A stretch of DNA of 64,000 nucleotides from CAVRUF01 sp963716005 (lineage in GTDB: Bacteria > Actinomycetota > Thermoleophilia > Gaiellales > Gaiellaceae): contig OY970285.1 in the NCBI GenBank assembly GCA_963716005.1, positions 930,001-994,000 of the forward strand. The letters run 5' to 3'. The translations under genes and the position numbers were made by a program. The stretch's first letter is position 1; every line of letters begins with the position of its first letter. The notes under the pieces were generated by a model, which saw nothing but the letters and a program-made list of their open reading frames with translations, did not search any database and was not told where the DNA came from. This document shows positions 34,384 to 43,437 of the stretch, piece after piece.

Positions 34384-35207
34384 CGAGTCACTTGCCCGCG
34401 CTCGTCGCACGGGAGCTCGATATCCGCGTCGATCGCTGCGAGCGCCTGGTCGGTCAGGTCGAGCGACCGCTCCATAGCCACTGGCTTGAGGCCGCCCACG
34501 CCGTCGTGGAACGGGTCGTTCAGGGCGCTCAAGAGGAGCAGCAGCACGACCATCACCGAGACGACCGACCCGATCAGGAGCCCCTGCACGAAGGCGCGCT
34601 CGCTGGGGTCGGCGAAGAACAGCGTGAACACGAAGATCACGCCGGCGATGAAGAACAGCACGATCCAGAGCGTCGCCGGAATCACGCCGACGGCACCGTG
34701 GATCCGGTCGAGCCGCGCTTCCTCGCGCTCGGAGGTCTGTTCGAGCCACTTGTCGTAGGCCGACAGCTGCGTGTCGGTCTCCGGCTGCACCTCTTGCAGC
34801 GTCCGGAACATCGCGACCGCCCAGGGGCTGATCGAGTCGCTCTGGTCGCCGGAGCCCATTAGCTCCCATTCCTCGTGGACGACCGAGCGGCCGTAGCAGA
34901 CCAGCTCTCCGGTCAGCTCGGCGCCGGCCGGCTGCGGGAAGAACTGCGCGTTCTCGACCTGCTGCACGAGGATCAGCGCCTCGCGCTCGGCGCCGCTGCG
35001 CGACTGGTCGTAGCTCGTGAAGGCCAGGAAGACGATGAGGCCGAGGAGGAGCGCGAATCCGGTCGCCAGCACGCCGAAGACCCCGGCGGCGCGGTCGCCG
35101 TCCGTGAAGAAGCCCTCCTCGGGTGCCCGGCGACGAACGAGGAGCAGCGCGGCAACCGCCACGGCCGTGACGGCGACCGTGGCGAGGAATCCCCAGAGGA
35201 TGTTCAC
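34380..35207 (-). CDS. DUF4239-like (bestrophin-like) membrane protein
   Basis: 275 residues, four to five membrane helices: NILWGFLATVAVTAVAVAAL, GVFGVLATGFALLLGLIVFL, a soluble loop (about 80-185), then ATLWIVLFFIAGVIFVFTLF and LLIGSVVSVMVVLLLLLSAL-NDPF. The distribution of helices and FLAFTSYDQSRSGAEREA fit DUF4239. The start is GTG 35207, just after the CMD-like stop; an earlier start at 35279 would add a basic stretch overlapping that gene. Function unknown. Confidence 0.72.
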   Translation of the reverse strand: MNILWGFLATVAVTAVAVAALLLVRRRAPEEGFFTDGDRAAGVFGVLATGFALLLGLIVFLAFTSYDQSRSGAEREALILVQQVENAQFFPQPAGAELTGELVCYGRSVVHEEWELMGSGDQSDSISPWAVAMFRTLQEVQPETDTQLSAYDKWLEQTSEREEARLDRIHGAVGVIPATLWIVLFFIAGVIFVFTLFFADPSERAFVQGLLIGSVVSVMVVLLLLLSALNDPFHDGVGGLKPVAMERSLDLTDQALAAIDADIELPCDERGQVTR

Positions 35208-35211
35208 GGCG

Positions 35212-35541
35212 TCACTCGAGCGCGTCCTCGACATCGTAGCCGAGCGCGAGCGCGAGCTTCGGCGCGGCGGCGACGACACGCGAGGTTCCGGCCACCGGCG
35301 TCACGGCCTCGAGCGTGGCGACGATCTCGTCCTGCGTCGCGCCGGCCGCGAGGGCCAGCTCGACGGCGTGCTGGAACGAAGCGGTTGCACCGTCGAGGGC
35401 GATCGTCGCGGCGATGCGAACGAGTCCGGCCGTTCTGTCATCGAGCGCCGTCCCCGTCTCGTCGTCGTCGGACGTCAGCGAGCCGACCAGCGCGTTGTCA
35501 TGCAACGCGAGTCGACGCAGATGCTCCTTGTAATCCCCCAT
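35212..35541 (-). CDS. Cysteine-free CMD-like protein (distant third copy)
   Basis: 109 residues, helical, with AGLVRIAATIALDGATASFQ and ATLEAVTPVAGTSRVVAAAP, recognisably the same fold as the copies at 17.4 and 41.8 kb but diverged. It too has no Cys. First gene of the operon with the DUF4239-like protein; a spacing-5 palindrome lies 51 bases upstream of ATG 35541. Confidence 0.68.
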   Translation of the reverse strand: MGDYKEHLRRLALHDNALVGSLTSDDDETGTALDDRTAGLVRIAATIALDGATASFQHAVELALAAGATQDEIVATLEAVTPVAGTSRVVAAAPKLALALGYDVEDALE

Positions 35542-35583
35542 GAACGCTGGCCCACATCCGATCAGCCGGCGCCTCGGCGCGCG

Positions 35584-35600
35584 TCATCCTTACTGGGTGA
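35584..35600. promoter_or_regulatory. island operator B2 (TCATCC-TTACT-GGGTGA)
   Basis: 17-bp dyad, 5-base spacer, overlapping the stop codon of the second LAL regulator and 51 bases centre-to-start before the CMD-like gene. Confidence 0.55.
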
Positions 35601-37855
35601 GATTCGCGCGCGGGGGATAGAGCGAGCTCTCGAGGAGACCGACCTCGACGGCGCGCTCGATCGCCTCGCTTCGCGACGAGGCGCCGAGCTTGCGGTAGAT
35701 CGAGACCGCCTCGGTCTTCACCGTGTTGCGCGAGATGAAGAGCCTGGTCGCGATCTCAGGGACGGTGAGATGCGTGGCGAGGTACGGGGAGCAGCCGGAG
35801 CTCCGCGCCCGTCAGGCTCATGGCCCACGCGCCGATCGAACCCGAGGTCGCCGCCAGGCGGTCGCGGAGCTCCTGCGCGTCCTCGACGAGGTACCCGAGG
35901 TTGGGCCGCACCTCCAGCACCCGTTCGGTCTCTGCGAACACCGTGCGGGCGGCGCTCGCGTCGCCGAGCGCGAGATGGGCACGTGTCAGCTCGAGCCCGA
36001 CCTGCACCGTCAGCCATGGGATGGCGTGATCGAGCATCGGTCGTAGCCGATGTGCGCGGGCCAGGGCCGCACGGGCGTCGTCGTGTCTCCCCTCGTGGAT
36101 GGCGACCCGGGCCGTCGCCATGTGCACGATCGACGCCGGCGAGTAGTCGCCGAGCCCCGACTCCTCGACGAGCGCCTGGGCTGCGCGCGCATGTGCCGCC
36201 GCTCTGGTCCACGCTCCTCGCCGTGCCGCAAGGAGAGAAAGCTCTGCCTGTGCCGTAAAGACGTCGTCGTACGTGCCGGCGGCGAGACCGAGCTCCACCG
36301 TGGCCAGCCAGCTCTCCATTGCGCGCTCGTTGTCACCGAGCAACGAGAGGGCGACGCCTTGAATCTGGTGCGCCACCGGGATCCAGCCGCTGTTCGGGGC
36401 GAACTGGTCGAGTGCGAGCTCGGCGTCGGCAAGCGCCTGCTCGACCCCGCCTCGCATCATGTAGGCGCGTAAGTTGGCCGCCCAGGGCTCGATCGTGGCG
36501 CTCCCGTCGGAAAGCGGGATCTTCGAGGTCGCGCCCTCGGCGAGAGCCAGCCATCGCTCGGCGTCGGCCGGACGTCCGGTCATCGCACGGAACCACGCTC
36601 CGAAGACCAGGAGCGCGGGGTACTGCACGAGGTCGTCCTCGCCGAACCAGCGAAGCCACTCCTCGACCGTCTCCATGCGGCCGTCGTAGTAGAGCGTCAA
36701 GCCAAGGGCGTCCACGAGCTCGGCAACCGTGTCCGTCTCGCCCGCGGCGTGGGCGTAGTGGATCGCCGCCTCCGGTAGGCCGTTGTCGAGGCACCAGGTC
36801 ATCGCGCGCATGTTGAGCTCCGCCATGAGCTCGGGCTCGCTGTGCTCGAGCTCTCGTTGCAGCAGCTCGCCGAACAGGTGGTGGTAGCGGAACCACTCAC
36901 CTCTGCGATCGAGCGGGACGACGAAGCCGTTCGTCCGCTCGAGCGTCGCCAGCTTCTTCGCCGAGCCGGTCGTCTGGAGCACCGAGTCGCAGAGGCCGCC
37001 GCTCATGCGTTCCAGCACGGAGGAGTGCGTGAGGAACTGCGATTCGGCCGCCGGCAGGCGTGAGAGGAGCTCCTCGCGGAAGAACTCGGATACGAACCGG
37101 TCGTCGCCGGTGAACGAGTCGGGGCTCATCGCGGGAGCGGCCCCGGTCTTCATCGAGAGCGCCGCAAAGTAGAGCCCGGCCGGCCAGCCCTCGGTGCGCT
37201 CGGTCAGCTCCGAGACCTCCTCCGCCTGGAGCTCGAGTCCCGCTGCTTCGAGGAGCAGCCCGGCCTCCTCGTCGCTCAGCCGGAGATCAGCGGTGCCGAA
37301 TTCGTGAAGTCGGCCCAGGACCCGCCAGCGAGCGAGCGGCACCGGCGGCTCTTCTCTGCTCGCGACGGCGATCTGGGAGCCGGCGGGCACGTAGTCGAAG
37401 AGCGCCGAGAGCGCATCCAGACAGGAAGGGTTGGAAACGTGGTGCAGGTCGTCGAGGACCAGCACGATCGGCTCGTCGAGCGAGGCCAGCGCGCGACCGA
37501 CGTACGGAACGCGTGTCGCCCAGGAGGATCCCCCGGGGCCTGAGAGCGCATCGAGCACCTCGGGCTGCACCGGCTCGACGCTGTTGATCGCCGCCGTCAT
37601 GTAACGGAGGAAGACCATCGCGTCGTCGTCTCGCCGGTCGAGCGCGACCCAGGCGAACCGCCGCGGATCCGCGGCGGCCCAGTTCGCCAGCAACGTCGTC
37701 TTGCCGTAGCCGGCCGGCGCCACCACGGTCGCGAAGGAGGCGTCGCCCGCGCTCAGCTGGTCGATCACGGCGGTTTTCGGGACAGTGCCGGGCCGGTGCG
37801 GCGGGGCAGCGAGCTTGACCTCGGCGAGGCCGAACGGAACCTCTGTAGCTGCCAT
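35590..37855 (-). CDS. LAL (MalT-type) LuxR regulator, copy 2, one +1 frameshift
   Basis: Walker A VVAPAGYGKTTLLANWAAAD near residue 45, IVLVLDDLHHVSNPS as Walker B, long helical repeats, then SLTGAELRLLP. At GGGG 35786-35789 one extra base ends the frame early (stop at 35756); removing it gives YLATHLTVPEIATRLFISRN, TVKTEAVSIYRKLGASSRSE and a natural TAA at 35590, restoring the LuxR DNA-binding helix-turn-helix and about 754 residues. If the extra base is real, the protein lacks its DNA-binding domain. Start ATG 37855. Candidate regulator of the right half of the island. Confidence 0.85.
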
Positions 37856-37926
37856 CGACTGGCAATGCTAGGGCATTGGCGACCCCACGCGGGCGAACGC
37901 GATGAACCCGCTTGGAAACGCGCAAT

Positions 37927-37944
37927 TTCATGCCATCGGTATGA
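37927..37944. promoter_or_regulatory. dyad C1 (TTCATGCCATCGGTATGA)
   Basis: 18 bp, the exact reverse complement of 43406-43423. It lies between the divergent LAL regulator (72 bases from its start) and DUF1254 gene. GGGTGAAC at 37974 nearby is also a single half-site of the main family. Confidence 0.5.
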
Positions 37945-38085
37945 CGAGGGCGGGCTCGTCCGAGGCAATAGTCCGGGTGAACCTGACAGAGACAGATCCG
38001 GCTCCAGCTGTTCTTCGACAAGAGCTGGCGGCCGGGCAGATGCAGATCGTCATCTAGTCGCCGACCTTGATTGGAGGGCACGTCA

Positions 38086-39519
38086 GTGACCGCTGTAGAA
38101 CACCCAAACGCCACGATTCCCGACAGCGTCGAGGTGCCGCGGGTCGGCGTGCTGCGGTACGAGTTGGGATTCCCGACTCCGGAAACCTCACAGACGCTGT
38201 TCGATGAGATGGACTTCCAGCGCGCGGTGCAGGCCTACCTGTGGAGCTATCCCGCGGTGTCGTTCGAATCCATTCGGGTCACGGCCAAGCAGGATCTGGA
38301 CATGGACTACAACGATTTCGGGATCGCCGACAACTTCGTTGACCCGAAGTCGGCCTGGCTGACCGCGAACGACACGACGATCTACGCCTTCGTCAACATC
38401 GATCTGAGCCAAGGGCCGGTCGCGATCGAGATTCCACCCGGAGCCATCGTCGGCCTGATGGACGACTTCTGGCAGCGCTCGGTCACCGACGTGGGCCTTC
38501 CCGGGCCCGACGCCGGCAAGGGCGGCACCTTCCTGCTGCTCCCGCCCACTTACGACGGCGAGGTTCCGGCCTCGGGCTATTTCCCACTTCGGGCCAGGAT
38601 GAACAACCACAATCTCTTGGTCCGCGGCATCATCGCCAACAAGGATGAAGTGCCCGACGCTGTGCAGCGCGTCCGGCAGACAAAGGTCTATCCGTGGAGC
38701 GAGCGCGAAAGTCCGACGCCGAACAAGTTCGTCTCGATCTCGGGCAAGCTGATCGACACGACCCCTCCTGGGGGCTTGGAGTACTGGGCGCGACTCGCCT
38801 CGGTCATCAACAACAACCCCGTCCAGCAACACGATCGCTTCTTCATGGCCATGCTGAAACCGCTGGGCATTGAGAAAGGCAAGCCGTTCGAGCCTGACTC
38901 ACGGCAGGCAGCCATCCTCGAGGAGGCCGTTGCACTCGGCGATGCAATGGCACGCAACGTGATGTACGAGAACACCCAGCGCGAAACCGACACAGCGGCG
39001 TTCCCCCGCACACACTGGGAATGGGTGATCCTCGTGAAGCCCAGCCAGGAAACCGAGAACTACAGTCAGCTCGACGAGCGGTTGCAGTACACGTACGGCG
39101 CGATCTACCTGTCGCCCGCCATCGGCGTGATGAGAGCGGGTCCCGGGGCGAACTACGTTCAGACCTTCAGGGACAAGGACGGCGACCACTTCGATGGCGC
39201 CAGGTCCTACCGCCTGCATGTACCTGCGAACCCGCCTGTTTCGGCCTTCTGGTCGTTGACGCTGTACGACAGCGCAACGCGTTCTATGGTCCAGAACCCG
39301 ACGAACGACGCGGCTCGCTCGGGCTATGACGAGTTCAAGATGAACGACGACGGTTCGCTGGACCTCTACCTCGCGCCCAACATGACCGGGAGTGAGGAGA
39401 GCAGCAACTGGATCGAGACGGTCCCCGGCAGGGGCTACTACATGATGTTCCGGTTCTATAGCCCGACCGCGCCGTTGTTTGACGGCACGTGGGCGCTGCC
39501 GGACGTCGAGCCGATGTGA
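38086..39519 (+). CDS. DUF1254/DUF1214 domain protein, copy 1
   Basis: 477 residues. N-terminal DUF1254 (AYLWSYPAVSFESIRVTAKQ; TANDTTIYAFVNIDLSQGPV; FLLLPPTYDGEVP) and C-terminal DUF1214 (HVPANPPVSAFWSLTLYDSA; NWIETVPGRGYYMMFRFYSP). No signal peptide and no recognised catalytic residues. GTG 38086 has GGAGGG 7 bases upstream; the frame is open from 38071 but lacks support. Heads a run of co-oriented genes to 42392 with a second DUF1254 gene. Confidence 0.88.
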   Translation: MTAVEHPNATIPDSVEVPRVGVLRYELGFPTPETSQTLFDEMDFQRAVQAYLWSYPAVSFESIRVTAKQDLDMDYNDFGIADNFVDPKSAWLTANDTTIYAFVNIDLSQGPVAIEIPPGAIVGLMDDFWQRSVTDVGLPGPDAGKGGTFLLLPPTYDGEVPASGYFPLRARMNNHNLLVRGIIANKDEVPDAVQRVRQTKVYPWSERESPTPNKFVSISGKLIDTTPPGGLEYWARLASVINNNPVQQHDRFFMAMLKPLGIEKGKPFEPDSRQAAILEEAVALGDAMARNVMYENTQRETDTAAFPRTHWEWVILVKPSQETENYSQLDERLQYTYGAIYLSPAIGVMRAGPGANYVQTFRDKDGDHFDGARSYRLHVPANPPVSAFWSLTLYDSATRSMVQNPTNDAARSGYDEFKMNDDGSLDLYLAPNMTGSEESSNWIETVPGRGYYMMFRFYSPTAPLFDGTWALPDVEPM

Positions 39520-39613
39520 CGCCGCCGGACGCGCAGAGATGACTATTCGGCCACGCGTCGATGAGGACATCTCCTTGCGCAAGTGCTCGGGCCAAGCCCA
39601 CAGCGCGGGGGTT

Positions 39614-39630
39614 TCATCCGATCCGGGTGA
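39614..39630. promoter_or_regulatory. island operator B3 (TCATCC-GATCC-GGGTGA)
   Basis: 17-bp dyad, 5-base spacer, 88 bases centre-to-start before the second DUF1254 gene. Confidence 0.6.
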
Positions 39631-39709
39631 GGCGCTGCGAACAGCTGGAGGGCTACGTTGGCGCGGTAGCCGCCCGATCGGGCGAACGCGCGAAACGAAG
39701 GAGTCGCCG

Positions 39710-41257
39710 ATGAGCACCACTGAAGACACACTTACGTCCATCACGACGCCCGAGACGGTGCAGACCACCAGGCTCGGGACGTTCGAGTTCCCCGGCGGTG
39801 CGCCAACGGCGGACACGGCGGAACGGCTCTATGACCACCTCGACTTCATCCACGCCGTCGAGGCGTTCATGAACAGCCTCTCGGGTGGGTCGATGTACGC
39901 AATTCGACAGGGGTTCCTCGATGTCGGCGTTGACGACAACCAGGTGCTCCTCTTCCCCGAGCTGATGGACTCGGCGTCACTGTTTCTGACGGCCAACTGC
40001 GACACCGTCTACTTCTGGAGCTTCATCGACCTCACAAGCGGTCCGATGGTGATGGACGTTCCGTCCCCGCCGAGCGGGATTCTCGGGACGATCGACGACA
40101 TGTGGTTTCGCTGGGTGACGGACTTCGGCCTCCCCGGCCCCGATCGCGGCCAGGGAGGTAAGTACCTGCTGGTCGGGTCCGGCTATGAGGGGCCGCTGCC
40201 CGACGGCGGCTTCCACGTCACCCATGCGCGCACGACGCGTGTGTGCGTGATCGGCCGAGCGTTCATGGTGGACAACGACCCGGCCTCGGCGGCCGAGGCA
40301 GTAAGGAGCGGCTTCCGGATCTACCCCTACACGCCTGGAGCGTCGGGTACTGCAGTGGCGAGCTTCCTGGCGGGAGACGCGCCACTCGCCGGCGCAACCG
40401 AGGTTCCCGCGACAACGTTCGTCGACGCCGTGGATCTGGAGATGAACACACTCCCGCCGAACGACTATTCGTACTGGAAAATGATTCACGAGCTGGTTCA
40501 GCAGGAGCCGGTCAGCGCGGGCGATCCCGAGATCCTGGGCCTGCTCGCTGCCGTCGGGATCCGCAAGGGCCAGCCGTTCGAGCCCGACGAGCGGATGCGC
40601 GCGATCCTCGACGAGGCTGCGGCCGTCGGTAACGCCACCGCACGCACAATGTTTATCGCTCCGCGTGAGTCGGAGGGCATGGCCTACTACCCAGATTCTG
40701 CGTGGGTCAACATGCTGTTCGTCGGCGGCTACGAGTTCATGACGCCGCCGCCCGAAATCACCTCCGACGGAGTCCGGCAGAGCCCGAGTGACGGCGCACG
40801 CAAGCTCAACGCGCGCATCAACTTCTTCCATGGAGTAACGGGGATCACGCCCGCGATGTGCATGCGGCTGACCGGTATCGGGTCGCAGTACGTCATGGCC
40901 TCGTGCGATGCCAACGGCGAGTTCCTCGAGGGCGATAGAAACTACCGGGTCAACCTGCCCGCCGACATTCCCGAGAGCCGCTTCTGGTCGATGATCGCTT
41001 ACGACAACCAGACGCGCTCGATGCTCCAGTCCGAACAGCTGATGCCCAGGGTGGGCAGCCAGTCGGGCACGGTCGAGCAGAACGCGGACGGCTCGACCGA
41101 CATCTACTTCGGACCTGAGGCGCCGGCCGGAAACGAGCACAACTGGATCCAGACCGTCCCCGGCAGGCGCTGGTTCGCGATCCTGCGCCTCTACAACCCG
41201 CTCGAGCCGTTCTTCGACAAGACGTGGCGGCCGAGCGAGATCGAGCCGCTCGCCTAG
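39710..41257 (+). CDS. DUF1254/DUF1214 domain protein, copy 2
   Basis: 515 residues with the same two domains: TANCDTVYFWSFIDLTSGPM, DMWFRWVTDFGLPGPDRGQG, then PADIPESRFWSMIAYDNQTR and NWIQTVPGRRWFAILRLYNP near the end. Clearly paralogous to the gene before it but diverged throughout, so the duplication is old. AAGGAG at 39698-39703 before ATG 39710. Followed within 50 bases by a lipoprotein and a CMD-like gene, probably one mRNA. Confidence 0.88.
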   Translation: MSTTEDTLTSITTPETVQTTRLGTFEFPGGAPTADTAERLYDHLDFIHAVEAFMNSLSGGSMYAIRQGFLDVGVDDNQVLLFPELMDSASLFLTANCDTVYFWSFIDLTSGPMVMDVPSPPSGILGTIDDMWFRWVTDFGLPGPDRGQGGKYLLVGSGYEGPLPDGGFHVTHARTTRVCVIGRAFMVDNDPASAAEAVRSGFRIYPYTPGASGTAVASFLAGDAPLAGATEVPATTFVDAVDLEMNTLPPNDYSYWKMIHELVQQEPVSAGDPEILGLLAAVGIRKGQPFEPDERMRAILDEAAAVGNATARTMFIAPRESEGMAYYPDSAWVNMLFVGGYEFMTPPPEITSDGVRQSPSDGARKLNARINFFHGVTGITPAMCMRLTGIGSQYVMASCDANGEFLEGDRNYRVNLPADIPESRFWSMIAYDNQTRSMLQSEQLMPRVGSQSGTVEQNADGSTDIYFGPEAPAGNEHNWIQTVPGRRWFAILRLYNPLEPFFDKTWRPSEIEPLA

Positions 41258-41302
41258 AAAGGAGAACCCATGGCCGATTCATCCACAGAGCGAGGTAGGA
41301 CC

Positions 41303-41761
41303 GTGAACCGTCTGTTTCTCGTGCTCACGGTCGCCCTCCTCGTATCCGTGCCTGCCCTCGGCTGCGCCTCGGACGACGGAGGCGGTACAGCTACCCAGGC
41401 GGCACCGAGTACCAGCGCCGGCTCCGACACCGGTGCGAGCACGCTCGGTGCGGGCATCGAGAGTGTGCAGGGGCAGCTTTGTCCCGGGCTGTCCGGCCTC
41501 GAGGCCGACCTCACTGAGGTCTCGACCAGCGGGACTGATGCCGGTCAGGACGTCCTTGCGGGCATCGGTTCGTTTGCATCGGCTCTGGAGACTGCTGCCG
41601 CGACGCTCAGCGCTGCCGGGGCCACCGACGTTGCGACTGCCGCTACGGACCTGGCCGCCAGTCTGGAATCGCTCTCGACGTCCGGCGGGGAGGACGCACG
41701 TGCCCTCGCCGGCGATGCGGTCGAGCAGACACAGCAGTTGACAGAGACTCTTCAGTGTTAG
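41303..41761 (+). CDS. Small secreted lipoprotein
   Basis: 152 residues from GTG 41303: basic start, hydrophobic LFLVLTVALLVSVPAL and lipobox ALGC, so the mature protein starts at Cys 19 and is lipid-anchored by LspA-dependent processing. The rest is Ala/Ser/Thr-rich and helical, with one further Cys and a C-terminal Cys. An ATG at 41270 in frame would add MADSSTERGRT; those codons and the ribosome site copy the start of the CMD-like gene at 41815, so they look like a duplication scar. Function unknown. Confidence 0.7.
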   Translation: MNRLFLVLTVALLVSVPALGCASDDGGGTATQAAPSTSAGSDTGASTLGAGIESVQGQLCPGLSGLEADLTEVSTSGTDAGQDVLAGIGSFASALETAAATLSAAGATDVATAATDLAASLESLSTSGGEDARALAGDAVEQTQQLTETLQC

Positions 41762-41814
41762 TGACCAAGGCACTAGCCCCAACCGGAGGAACAAACGCCG
41801 AGAAAAGGAGAGCC

Positions 41815-42147
41815 ATGGCTGATTCATCCACCGAAACACCGGTCCTCGATCTGCTTGCGAGCATGACCGCGGACTCCATCGAAGCATCGAGTCTCGATGC
41901 GGAGACGCTCGTACTCGTTCGCATCGCCGCGCTCGCCGCGGTCGATGCGCCGGCCGTCTCGTACCTGCTGAACCTCGGAGTGGCCAACGAGATCGGGATC
42001 GACCCGGAGCAGGTCCGGGGCGTCCTCGCCGCGATCGCACCGATCGTCGGCACGGCGCGTATCGCGTCCGCGACCGGGAAGATCGTGGACGCTCTCGAAG
42101 TCGCGATCGAGATCGCCGAGCTCGACGACGAGCAGAGCGACGACTAG
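41815..42147 (+). CDS. Cysteine-free CMD-like protein (copy 2)
   Basis: 110 residues, collinear with the protein at 17339-17671: ETPVLDLLASMTADSIEASS is shared and most of the rest is conservatively changed. No Cys. AAAAGGAG 5 bases before ATG 41815. In copy 1 the partner is an antiporter; here it is two DUF1254 genes and a lipoprotein, so the genomic partner is not fixed. Confidence 0.72.
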   Translation: MADSSTETPVLDLLASMTADSIEASSLDAETLVLVRIAALAAVDAPAVSYLLNLGVANEIGIDPEQVRGVLAAIAPIVGTARIASATGKIVDALEVAIEIAELDDEQSDD

Positions 42148-42215
42148 TCGCCGGCCGGGAGCCGCCTCTCACTGCGAGGGGCGGCTCCCGGCCATGCCTA
42201 TCCAAGGAGGAATCA

Positions 42216-42392
42216 ATGTTCTGGTGGCTCTCGTCGATCATCTTCATCATCATCTGGATCGCGATTGCGTTCTGGCCGGCCCGCGTGGCTGCGCGGAAGG
42301 GGCACAGCTTCTTCCTGTACTTCCTCTTCAGCCTGGTCTTCTTCCCGCTCGCCCTGCTCGTCGCCTACATGGTCGACGACCGCGGAGCGTGA
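42216..42392 (+). CDS. 58-residue membrane protein (copy 2)
   Basis: MFWWLSSIIFIIIWIAIAFW, a short basic loop with ARVAARKGHSF, and a second helix FLYFLFSLVFFPLALLVAYM; ends DDRGA. Strong AAGGAGG 6 bases before ATG 42216. Same size and two-helix plan as 19076-19252. Function unknown. Confidence 0.65.
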   Translation: MFWWLSSIIFIIIWIAIAFWPARVAARKGHSFFLYFLFSLVFFPLALLVAYMVDDRGA

Positions 42393-42428
42393 CGGCTAGC
42401 GCCCGGCGGCAACGGCCGTCGGGCGCGT

Positions 42429-43343
42429 TCAGGCTGTCGCGTCGTCCGGGTTCGCGTCGCGCCGCCGGTTGAGCTCGTCGTAGAGCGAGCTGTTCAACAC
42501 CGGGGCGCTGACCACGAGGATGGCGACCATGTACATGAAGAAGAGGAGCGTCGTCACTGCGCCAAGATCTCCGTAGATCGACGTCGACTTCTCGAGCTTC
42601 GGCACGAGGAGGTGCCCGATCGCTTCGTGGAGCACCTGGAACCCGATCGCGACGAGGAGCGCTCCGGGCACCAAGTCCCGCCAGGAGGCGTCCCGGTGCG
42701 GAAGCTGGAGCGAGACCCAGATCCACAGCGCCGCGAGCGGCGCAACCGTGAGCGCCGCGGGGATGAAGCCGAACACTGACGTCGCGTCGCGGAACCACCA
42801 CGTGACCGCGACCGCCGCAAGGAACGCGAGGATCGTGCCGGTGAAGGCGAGCGACCCCTGGAGCAGCTTCGTCCGCGGGGGCGGCTCGTCCCAGACGAGC
42901 GCGTGGATCAGCTGCACCGCCTTCGCGCCCGAGTAGCCGGCCCAGACAAGGAGCGGCAGGCCGACCACCAGGAGCCACCACGTGTCCGAGTTCGCGTCGC
43001 GGGCCGCGTCGCCGATCGTGTTCGTGATCGCCCCGGGAAGCCCGCCGCGCTCGACCGCCTCTTCGGTGTCGCCCGCGTTCAGGAACCCGAGGGCGCCGCC
43101 GACGACGAGGCCGAAGGGCAGGAGCCAGAGGAAGATCCGGTACGCGAAGCCGCCGGCGAGGACGCTCGCGGCCACACGCTTGTTTCGTTCCACCGCGCGC
43201 AGCGGGACGGCGATCGCAACGTGGCGCTCGCTCGCGTCCAGCGCGCTCTCCTTCGCGGCCGCGAGCCTCCCGAGAGGCTGCTCGCCGCCGCCTGGGTCAC
43301 CGTTCCCTGTCGCGTCGGTTTGTGGAGCCTCGGCGTCGGTCAT
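42429..43343 (-). CDS. YihY/BrkB family membrane protein, copy 2
   Basis: 304 residues, collinear with copy 1 (26680-25790): YRIFLWLLPFGLVVGGALGF, YSGAKAVQLIHALVWDEPPP, VPGALLVAIGFQVLHEAIGH and GAVTTLLFFMYMVAILVVSA. I use ATG 43343; GTG 43352 is possible. Dyad C2 lies 63-80 bases upstream. Same caveats on function as copy 1. Confidence 0.88.
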   Translation of the reverse strand: MTDAEAPQTDATGNGDPGGGEQPLGRLAAAKESALDASERHVAIAVPLRAVERNKRVAASVLAGGFAYRIFLWLLPFGLVVGGALGFLNAGDTEEAVERGGLPGAITNTIGDAARDANSDTWWLLVVGLPLLVWAGYSGAKAVQLIHALVWDEPPPRTKLLQGSLAFTGTILAFLAAVAVTWWFRDATSVFGFIPAALTVAPLAALWIWVSLQLPHRDASWRDLVPGALLVAIGFQVLHEAIGHLLVPKLEKSTSIYGDLGAVTTLLFFMYMVAILVVSAPVLNSSLYDELNRRRDANPDDATA

Positions 43344-43405
43344 CGTCCTCACTCGTCGGATCCGTTGAACTAGGGAAAGTCTCGGTGTGTGCGGGGCGGG
43401 CTACC

Positions 43406-43423
43406 TCATACCGATGGCATGAA
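43406..43423. promoter_or_regulatory. dyad C2 (TCATACCGATGGCATGAA)
   Basis: Exact reverse complement of dyad C1 at 37927, in the control region of yihY copy 2. Confidence 0.5.
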
Positions 43424-43437
43424 GTTGCGCCTGCGGC

